A DNA stretch of 64,000 bases. It comes from SpSt-501 sp037481615 (GTDB lineage: Bacteria > Desulfobacterota > Desulfobacteria > Desulfobacterales > SpSt-501). The stretch is taken from assembly GCA_037481615.1 (NCBI GenBank), contig JBBFLI010000011.1; one strand, given 5' to 3'. The notes below the pieces were generated by a model that had not been told where the DNA came from, did no database searches, and worked only from the letters and a program-made list of their open reading frames with translations. Positions 58,649-64,000 of this stretch are shown here, piece after piece. Position numbers and translations under genes: made by a program. Every line of letters starts with the position of its first letter. The stretch's first letter is position 1.

Positions 58649-59473
58649 TCAGCGCCACTCGATCCGCGGCGGCCGCCGCGGCGCGAGCAGGCGGTAGGAG
58701 AATCGCGGCCGGCCCACCATGACCGCTCCCGAGACTTTGTGCTTCGCGGGGACGCCCAGGGCCTCGAAGAGCGGCGGGTGGGCGTTCGCCGCCAGGGTGA
58801 AGTAGCCCGCCCAGCAGGTCCCGAGGCCCAGAACGGGGGCATAGAGCTCGAGGTAGGCGAGCGCGAGGGCCGTGTCCTCGGCGGCAAACCCCCAGTTGCG
58901 GTCGACGTGGACCACGATCACGTGGGGTGCCCCGCGCAACACGCGGTCGCCGCCCTCCTCCCAGTCGGCCACGACCCGCGTGAAGGAAAGCAGCGCCGCG
59001 AGCTTGGGTTTCTCCCGGATGAAGCCGCGCATGTACTCGACGGCGAGCGCGGCGAGGCGACGGGTCGCCGCGGGGTCCTCGACGACCGTCCAGTGCCAGG
59101 GCTGGGCGTTCTTGGCCGAAGGCGCCCAGCAGGCCGCTTCGATCAGGCGGGCGAGCTGCGCGCGCTCGACCGGTTCCGCCTCGAAGCTGCGGATCGAGCG
59201 GCGGCGGCGGAGAAACTGCTCGGCCTGCTCCGGACCCGGCAAAAGCTCGGGCCGGAGCGGGGGAAACTCCGCGGCTTCGAGCCTCGTCAGCCGAAAGGCC
59301 CCCGTCGGGCAAACGGCGACGCAGTGGCCGCAGGAGATGCAGCCGGCGGCGAAATCGGCCCGCGGCACGGGAACGGGGTCGCCCTCTTCCAGGCGGAGGA
59401 TGCGCGCCGGGCACTCCTGCACGCAAAGGCCGTCACGGATGCAGGCCTGGGGGTCGATGTGGAAGGGTTCCAT
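58649..59473 (-). CDS. Ferredoxin-nitroreductase fusion protein
   Basis: 274 residues. A 2x[4Fe-4S] ferredoxin domain (about 1-65) has CIRDGLCVQECP and CISCGHCVAVCP; in the first set the second Cys is Asp14, as in some archaeal ferredoxins. The nitroreductase domain (about 85-270) has RRSIRSFEAEPV (FMN phosphate site), CWAPSAKNAQPWHW and LGLGTCWAGYF. Electrons from ferredoxin would reach FMN and reduce a nitro group, quinone or enone. It stands tail to tail with BKACE, so is not in that operon. Start at ATG 59473. Confidence 0.9.
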   Translation of the reverse strand: MEPFHIDPQACIRDGLCVQECPARILRLEEGDPVPVPRADFAAGCISCGHCVAVCPTGAFRLTRLEAAEFPPLRPELLPGPEQAEQFLRRRRSIRSFEAEPVERAQLARLIEAACWAPSAKNAQPWHWTVVEDPAATRRLAALAVEYMRGFIREKPKLAALLSFTRVVADWEEGGDRVLRGAPHVIVVHVDRNWGFAAEDTALALAYLELYAPVLGLGTCWAGYFTLAANAHPPLFEALGVPAKHKVSGAVMVGRPRFSYRLLAPRRPPRIEWR

Positions 59474-59706
59474 AAGCCGCTTGCCTCCCCGGATCGATCG
59501 TTCCGGCGGTTCCGCCATCCGGCTATACCCCGCTTTGCGCCGCCTGGCAAACGGGAGCGGGGAGAGCCGGCCGCCGCGGTTGACCGCGGCGCGATCCCCT
59601 TGTAGAGGTAGAGTCACGGGCGGGCCCGACCGGCCTTTTCCCCTCGGGCCGGTCGGGACGCCGCACCCGGGGTGCGTCACACTCCCGCCGGGCGGGGGGG
59701 ATTGCC

Positions 59707-59904
59707 ATGCCGAAGCTCTCCTTCGAGGCGGCAGCCGAGCTTCTGGGAACCCGCGACATCCCGGGAAACGAGCGCGAAATCGCCGCCCTCTGCATCCGGC
59801 TGGGCGAGCTGCTCGAGCTGAACGGCGAAACGTGGATCCGCTCCCACCGGGAAATGCTGCTCGACCAGTGGCGTCGGGTCGTCGAGAGCCGTCTGATCCC
59901 CTGA
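59707..59904 (+). CDS. Small conserved-looking hypothetical protein
   Basis: 65 residues (MPKLSFEAAAELLGTRDIPG then NEREIAALCIRLGELLEL, ending RRVVESRLIP). It begins after GGGGGGA, with a 7-nt spacer, and its stop lies 19 bp before the OYE-family gene, so it probably heads that unit. Two amphipathic helices with a short loop are predicted by eye; the composition looks coding. I do not recognise the family. Confidence 0.5.
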   Translation: MPKLSFEAAAELLGTRDIPGNEREIAALCIRLGELLELNGETWIRSHREMLLDQWRRVVESRLIP

Positions 59905-59923
59905 ACCCCCAGCGGAGGATCCC

Positions 59924-61039
59924 ATGAACCCTCTTTTTCAACCCGCCACCCTGAAGGGAATGACGCTGCGCAACCGTTTCGTCCGCTCCGCCACCTGGGA
60001 AGCCATGGCGACACCGCGGGGCGAGGTCACCGCCCGCCTCGAGGAGACGATCGCGGCGCTCGCCCGCGGCGGCGTGGGGCTGATCATCTCCAGCCACGCC
60101 TTCGTCCGCCCCGAGGGCCAGGCCGGGCCGGGCCAGATCGGCGTCTACGACGACCGCTTGATCCCGGGCCTCAGACGGCTGGCCGACGCGGCGCATGCGC
60201 ACGGGGCGGCGATCCTGCTGCAGCTCGCCCACGCCGGCTATTTCGCCGACCCGGCGCTCACCGGCATGCCTCCGCTCGCCGTCTCCGCCGCGGTCCGCCT
60301 GGATGACCTCGAACGCCGGGAGATCGAAGAGGCGGAAATCGCCCGGCTGGTCGAGGCGTTCGCCCGGGCGGCCGGCCGCGCCCGGCAGGCGGGCTTCGAC
60401 GGCGTCCAGCTCCATGCGGCCCACGGCTATCTCCTGAACCAGTTTCTCTCGCCGCTCTTCAACCGCCGCGCGGACGCCTACGGGGGGACGATCGAAAATC
60501 GGTGCCGGATCCACGGCGAGATCATCGCCGCCATACGCCGGCAGGTGGGCGAGGACTACCCGGTCCTCGTCAAACTGAACGGGAGGGATTTCGCCGACGG
60601 CGGGCTCGGGGCGGAGGAAGCCGCACAGGCCGCCGCCCGTCTCGAGGCGGCCGGCGTCGACGGGATCGAGGTCTCGAGCGGCATGACCCGGCATGCGCGT
60701 CACGGCTCCGCCCGCAAGGGGATCGCCCGACCGGAGGAAGAGGCCTACAACCGGTCGGATGCCGAAGTCATCCGCCGCAAGGTGAGGGTGCCGCTCGTCC
60801 TCGTGGGCGGGATCCGCTCGCCGGAGACGGCCGCGCGGCTCCTCGCCGAGGGGGTCTGCGATTTCATCGCCATGAGCCGCCCCTTCATCCGCGAGCCCGA
60901 CCTCGTGCGGCGCTGGCAGTCGGGCGATCTCCGGCCGGCGGCCTGTGTATCGGACAACCTCTGCTACGGGCCGGCGCGGAGCGGCGAAGGTCTTTACTGC
61001 GTCACGGCGGCGAGGGAGCAGGAGCGGAAAGCTCCTTGA
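59924..61039 (+). CDS. Old Yellow Enzyme-family NADH:flavin oxidoreductase
   Basis: 371 residues forming a single FMN barrel: TLKGMTLRNRFVRSATWE, ILLQLAHAGYF, GFDGVQLHAAHGYLLNQFLSP, FNRRADAYGGTIENR and VPLVLVGGIRSPE. It is short, with no C-terminal FAD/NAD domains. Near the end, ACVSDNLCYGPARSGEGLYC resembles the [4Fe-4S] site of related enzymes but the second ligand Cys is Asp. Family members reduce enoates or carry out demethylations with NAD(P)H. Its last 38 bp overlap the converging GNAT gene. GGAGG precedes the ATG by 6-8 nt. Confidence 0.9.
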   Translation: MNPLFQPATLKGMTLRNRFVRSATWEAMATPRGEVTARLEETIAALARGGVGLIISSHAFVRPEGQAGPGQIGVYDDRLIPGLRRLADAAHAHGAAILLQLAHAGYFADPALTGMPPLAVSAAVRLDDLERREIEEAEIARLVEAFARAAGRARQAGFDGVQLHAAHGYLLNQFLSPLFNRRADAYGGTIENRCRIHGEIIAAIRRQVGEDYPVLVKLNGRDFADGGLGAEEAAQAAARLEAAGVDGIEVSSGMTRHARHGSARKGIARPEEEAYNRSDAEVIRRKVRVPLVLVGGIRSPETAARLLAEGVCDFIAMSRPFIREPDLVRRWQSGDLRPAACVSDNLCYGPARSGEGLYCVTAAREQERKAP

Positions 61040-61598
61040 CGAAGATCAGCTTGTCGTCGCCCGGGGCGTAGAAATCCCGCAGGCGGGCCTCGCGCCGGAA
61101 CCCGGCCCGGCGGTAGAAGCGGCGGGTCGGGCGGTACTGCGGCCGACCCGAGGTTTCGGCGTAGAGGCGGCGCCCGCCCGCTTGCCGGATGCGCTCCTCG
61201 GCCCGCGCGAGCAGGATGCGCCCCAGGCCTTCGCCCTGCCGGTCACGATGAACCGCGATCCAGTAGAGATCGAAGCTCTCCCGCGTCCCGGGGATCGGGC
61301 CGAAGCAGGTGTAGCCGCGGACACGGCCCTCGTCTTCCAGGAAGACGAAGAAGTACCCGCTCTCCGGCCCCCGCGACAGCCGCTCGGCGACCAGTTCGAC
61401 GGCGATGTCGATTTCGGCGGCATGGAAAAACCCCGTCGAGGAGACGATCTCGCGCACGCGATCCCGGTCCGCGTCGCAGACGGTTTCGCGGAACCCGAAG
61501 GCCGCCGGAGGCGCCTCCCGGGGGGCCGACCCCCCGCGTCCCCCCTCCCGGGGTTTTGCTTCGGCCGGCGACGACGTATAGTTCGGGAGGTCCTTCAC
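61002..61598 (-). CDS. GNAT-family N-acetyltransferase
   Basis: About 198 residues. The acetyl-CoA site reads HRDRQGEGLGRILL with preceding strand FDLYWIAV, and RPTRRFYRRAGFRREARLRDFY is the C-terminal GNAT signature. An N-terminal low-complexity stretch (about 1-33) precedes the domain. GTG 61598 is a guess because no ATG or good ribosome-binding site lies near the domain start. Divergent from the Nudix gene pair with about 12 bp between the starts; convergent with the OYE gene. Substrate, perhaps a protein or small amine, unknown. Confidence 0.8.
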   Translation of the reverse strand: MKDLPNYTSSPAEAKPREGGRGGSAPREAPPAAFGFRETVCDADRDRVREIVSSTGFFHAAEIDIAVELVAERLSRGPESGYFFVFLEDEGRVRGYTCFGPIPGTRESFDLYWIAVHRDRQGEGLGRILLARAEERIRQAGGRRLYAETSGRPQYRPTRRFYRRAGFRREARLRDFYAPGDDKLIFVKELSAPAPSPP

Positions 61599-61610
61599 GG
61601 GAGACAGGCT

Positions 61611-62021
61611 GTGATCCGATCTGCGGGCATCGTCGTCGCCCGGCGTCAGGATGGACGCTGGCGTGTTCTCCTGCTGCGCGCGTTCCGCGCCTGGGATTTC
61701 CCGAAGGGCGAGCTCCATCCCGGCGAGGACCCCCTGGCCGCCGCCTTGCGCGAAACCCGCGAGGAGACGGGAATCGTCCGGCTTTCTTTCCCCTGGGGCA
61801 CGGAATTCGTGGAAACGCAGCCGTATCGCCGCGGCACCAAGATCGCCCGGTATTATCTCGCCGAAACCGACACGGCGCAAGTGGAGCTTCCCGTCCAGCC
61901 CGCGCTGGGGAAGCCCGAGCATCACGAGTTCCGCTGGGTCGAGCTGGATGAGCTCGCCGCCCTCGCTCCCCCGCGGCTCGAACCCGTCGTCCGCTGGGTC
62001 CGGGAGAAGCTCGCGCCGTGA
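61611..62021 (+). CDS. Nudix hydrolase, diadenosine-polyphosphate type
   Basis: 136 residues with a canonical Nudix box, GELHPGE then LRETREETGI (Gx5Ex7REUxEExGU), and a preceding AGIVVARR strand. The tail (EHHEFRWVELDEL) is typical of Ap4A/MTH3-like NUDT2 relatives. It begins with GTG 61611 and its stop overlaps the start of the next gene in GTGA. Such enzymes clear toxic nucleotides. The two Nudix genes sit in one transcript but belong to different subtypes. Confidence 0.88.
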   Translation: MIRSAGIVVARRQDGRWRVLLLRAFRAWDFPKGELHPGEDPLAAALRETREETGIVRLSFPWGTEFVETQPYRRGTKIARYYLAETDTAQVELPVQPALGKPEHHEFRWVELDELAALAPPRLEPVVRWVREKLAP

Positions 62022-62401
62022 TCGTCGTGACCGCCGCCATCTGGTGTGAAAACGGCCGCGTGCTGATCGCCCGCCGCAAACCCGGCCGCCGCCACGCCGG
62101 CCGTTGGGAGTTTCCGGGGGGAAAACTCCGGCCCGGGGAAACGCCCGAGGAGGGGCTGGCGCGGGAGCTGCGCGAGGAGCTGGGCATCGAGGCCCGGGTG
62201 GGCGATTTTTTCGGGGAAAGCCTCGATGCCGGGCACACGCCCCCGATCCGCCTGCTCGCCTATCGCATCCAAGAGGCCGCGGGCACGCCGCGCTGCCTGG
62301 ATCACGCGGAGCTGCGCTGGGTGCCGATCCCGGAACTCGCCCGGGAGGATCTCTGCCCGGCCGACCGGGAGCTTGCGGCCCGGCTGCGGAGGGAATCGTG
62401 A
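62018..62401 (+). CDS. mutT: MutT-type Nudix hydrolase (8-oxo-dGTP diphosphatase)
   Basis: 127 residues: VTAAIWCENGRVLIARRKPG, RWEFPGGKLRPGETPEEGLARE and LREELGI, the MutT Nudix box, and a C-terminal HAELRWVPIPEL. It is close to the classical MutT length. It hydrolyses 8-oxo-dGTP, preventing A:T to C:G errors. GTG 62018 overlaps the previous stop, and its stop overlaps the next GTG start, so the three genes are coupled. Confidence 0.86.
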   Translation: MIVVTAAIWCENGRVLIARRKPGRRHAGRWEFPGGKLRPGETPEEGLARELREELGIEARVGDFFGESLDAGHTPPIRLLAYRIQEAAGTPRCLDHAELRWVPIPELAREDLCPADRELAARLRRES

Positions 62402-62880
62402 GCCGCCGGCGCCCGCTGCTGCTTTTGGCCGGAGCCGTCGCCTGCGCCCTCGGCTCGGCGCTCTCGGTTGCGGCCCAGGAGGGCAGACCCCCCGCCTCCC
62501 CCCCGGCCGCCGAAACGGCGCGCCAGAAACAGCTCGAGCGGGATGCCTCGGTCAATCTCTCGCTCGCCAAGCGGGCGATCCAGGAGGAGGGCTTCGCCAA
62601 CGGGCGCGTCGCGCTCAACGTCTGGAAGGTCACGGCCATCGAGGCCGACGCCTTCGACGCCCGGCTCTACGAGGAGTTGAGGCGTCAGCTCTACGAAAAA
62701 TCGCTCCGCGAAAGCCTGCGCTGCGTCGAGCAGGGGATCGCCCACCGCAACACCGCCGACGCCGTACGCTGCCTGCAGCTCTACCGCCACCACGCCCAGG
62801 AGATCCGCCTCTTCGACGCCCGGCGCTACGAGGAACTCAACCGGCGGATCAGCGAAATCCGAACCCGGGAAAAACGCTGA
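62398..62880 (+). CDS. Secreted protein with FDARxYEEL repeat, unknown function
   Basis: 160 residues from GTG 62398, overlapping the mutT stop. A signal peptide (LLLLAGAVACALGSALSVAAQ) is followed by a Pro/Ala-rich linker and an acidic, basic-mixed helical region. A short repeat occurs twice: AFDARLYEELRRQL (about 84-97) and LFDARRYEELNRRI (about 139-152). Long helices and a single pair of Cys are seen. I do not recognise it; it may be a coiled-coil envelope or periplasmic protein. Confidence 0.65.
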   Translation: MSRRRPLLLLAGAVACALGSALSVAAQEGRPPASPPAAETARQKQLERDASVNLSLAKRAIQEEGFANGRVALNVWKVTAIEADAFDARLYEELRRQLYEKSLRESLRCVEQGIAHRNTADAVRCLQLYRHHAQEIRLFDARRYEELNRRISEIRTREKR

Positions 62881-62902
62881 CGCCGCCCCGGCGGGCCGGG
62901 AT

Positions 62903-64000
62903 TCATCGAGCCATCGTCCGCCGCAGGAGCGGCAGGAGTTCGGCCAGCGGCAGGGTGTTCAGCACGTCCTTCTTCTCGAGCCATCCCCGCCGCGCCTGGC
63001 CGATCCCGTATTCGAGATGCGCGAACTCCGCCGGCGCATGGGCGTCGCTGTTCACGGCGACCCGGACGCCCGCCGCGCGCGCCTCGCGGCAGGCGGTGTC
63101 CCCCAGGTCGAGGCGGCGCGGGTGGGCGTTCAACTCGAGAAAACAGCCGCGTTCGGCCGCCTTGGCGATCACGGCCGCGAGATCGAGGCCGTAGGGTCGC
63201 CGGTCGGGAAGCAGTCTTCCCGTGGGGTGAGCGAGAATCGTGAAACAACGCCGGTCCATGGCCCGCAGGATGCGTGCCGTCTGGCGCTCCCGGCTCAGGC
63301 GGAAGCCGCTGTGGACGGCGCCGATCACGAGATCGAGCCGGCCGAGCACCTCGTCGGGCAGATCGAGGCTTCCGTCCTCGAGGATCTCGACCTCGATCCC
63401 CTTGAGCAGGGCGAAATCCTTCCAGCGCTCGTTCAAGCGCTCGATCGTCTCGACCTGCTCGAGGAGCCGGCGCTCGTCGAGGCCGCCCGCAACGCGCAAA
63501 CGGCGGGAGTGGTCGGTGATCGCCAGGTACTCGAAGCCGCGCCGCCTCGCCGCTTCGGCCATCTCCTCGAGGGAGGCCGTCCCGTCGGTCGCCGTGGTGT
63601 GCGCGTGAAGGTCCCCCCGCAGATCGGCGGCGCTCACGAGGGCGGGGAGCCTTCCCTCCCGCGCGGCCTCGATCTCGCCTTGGTCTTCCCGCAGCTCCGG
63701 GGGGATGAGAGGAAGCCCGAGAGCCCGGTAGACCGAGGCCTCGGTCCGGCCGGCGATCCGCCTTTCGGCCGCGAACACCCCGTATTCGTTGACCTTGAGT
63801 CCGCGCCGCCTGGCGATCTGGCGCAGCGCGATGTTGTGCGCCTGGCTGCCGGTGAAATACTGGAGCGCCGCCCCGAAACACGGGCTCTCCACCCGCCGGA
63901 GATCGACTTGAAGCCCGGAGCGCAGAACGACGCTCGCGCGGGTCTCCCCGCAGGCCCGCACTTCGCGCACTTCGCCCCAGGAAACGAACCGCTCGATCAG
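62903..64000 (-). CDS. polX: DNA polymerase X family (PolX), C-terminal part with PHP domain, start beyond window
   Basis: The frame stays open to the right edge, so the start is outside. The visible part has the tail of the polymerase domain (QYFTGSQAHNIALRQIARRRGLKVNEYGVF, a PolX signature) and a full PHP domain: DLRGDLHAHTTATDGTAS, ITDHSRRL, KGIEVEIL, GAVHSGFRL, LAHPTGRL, LELNAHPRR and NSDAHAP. The PHP domain gives 3'-5' exonuclease activity with metal-binding His and Asp residues. Bacterial PolX works in base excision repair. It converges on the secreted-protein gene with 22 bp between. Confidence 0.92.
   Translation of the reverse strand: MIERFVSWGEVREVRACGETRASVVLRSGLQVDLRRVESPCFGAALQYFTGSQAHNIALRQIARRRGLKVNEYGVFAAERRIAGRTEASVYRALGLPLIPPELREDQGEIEAAREGRLPALVSAADLRGDLHAHTTATDGTASLEEMAEAARRRGFEYLAITDHSRRLRVAGGLDERRLLEQVETIERLNERWKDFALLKGIEVEILEDGSLDLPDEVLGRLDLVIGAVHSGFRLSRERQTARILRAMDRRCFTILAHPTGRLLPDRRPYGLDLAAVIAKAAERGCFLELNAHPRRLDLGDTACREARAAGVRVAVNSDAHAPAEFAHLEYGIGQARRGWLEKKDVLNTLPLAELLPLLRRTMAR

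Noticed and set aside
59625..59657. Perfect 11-bp inverted repeat CCCGACCGGCC / GGCCGGTCGGG
   Set aside because: No T-tract and no gene pair needing a terminator; may simply be a GC-rich hairpin before the small hypothetical gene.
1..64000. tRNA, rRNA, CRISPR, insertion sequence, phage attachment site
   Set aside because: Read through the intergenic gaps by eye; none shows cloverleaf, direct-repeat arrays, transposase motifs or flanking duplications. A tRNAscan or IS search was not possible here.

Overview
The window is a GC-rich bacterial chromosome segment (high GC by eye, with short AT-rich islands only at promoters). Gene content suggests a Desulfobacterota/'Deltaproteobacteria'-like organism: an MglA-type GTPase, a c3-like multihaem cytochrome c, a DUF362 iron-sulfur protein, PolX, a TRAP-TAXI transporter, GlcDE/GlcF-type oxidases, a FadL porin, HDOD proteins and a cyclic di-AMP riboswitch before a secreted protein. 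KatG with a PerR/Fur regulator, a 2-oxoglutarate dehydrogenase complex, cytochrome b561 and cytochrome c' point to a respiratory organism that meets oxygen. This placement is inference; there is no rRNA or tRNA. I also saw no IS element, phage gene or CRISPR array.

Layout: 1-3 kb holds a thioredoxin-reductase-like flavoprotein (5' end outside the window) and a hybrid PAS histidine kinase. 3-7 kb has a zinc-ribbon protein, katG with its perR/fur-type regulator, and a c-di-AMP riboswitch controlling a secreted FnIII protein with a C-terminal sorting tail. 7-19 kb mixes a SRPBCC protein, sirtuin, enoyl-CoA hydratase-like protein, MglA GTPase, ferritin-like protein, mmsA divergent from an Lrp/AsnC regulator, an RlmL-type methyltransferase, DMT and MFS transporters, a DUF362 protein, a tetrahaem cytochrome and a glutamate-cyclase-domain protein.

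19.5-26.3 kb is a compact operon: class V aminotransferase (AGT/SGT type), a fused GlcD-GlcE, GlcF, a FAH-family protein and a HOGA-like aldolase. It looks like a glyoxylate/hydroxyproline-type route. A Na+/solute symporter overlaps it tail to tail, followed by an AtoE transporter ending at a strong terminator. 29.5-38 kb has an alpha/beta hydrolase, Lon, a DAHP synthase-prephenate dehydratase fusion behind a structured leader with a terminator, a cupin, shikimate kinase, a PlsC acyltransferase and FadL. 38.7-45 kb is sucA-sucB-lpd followed by a GMP synthetase lacking its glutaminase half. 45.4-49.5 kb has two tandem HD-GYP/HDOD proteins and a second class V aminotransferase, then an Ada-like methyltransferase, cytochrome b561 and cytochrome c'.

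51.8-58.6 kb is the most coherent candidate for an undescribed system: an RpiR/SIS regulator with a perfect palindrome over its own promoter, then a TAXI receptor, DUF1850, fused TRAP permease, class III aminotransferase and DUF849/BKACE beta-keto-acid cleavage enzyme, all on one strand. It reads as import, deamination to a beta-keto acid and acetyl-CoA-dependent cleavage of an unknown amino compound. The window ends with a ferredoxin-nitroreductase, an OYE-family enzyme, a GNAT, two overlapping Nudix genes, a small secreted protein and PolX, cut by the right edge.
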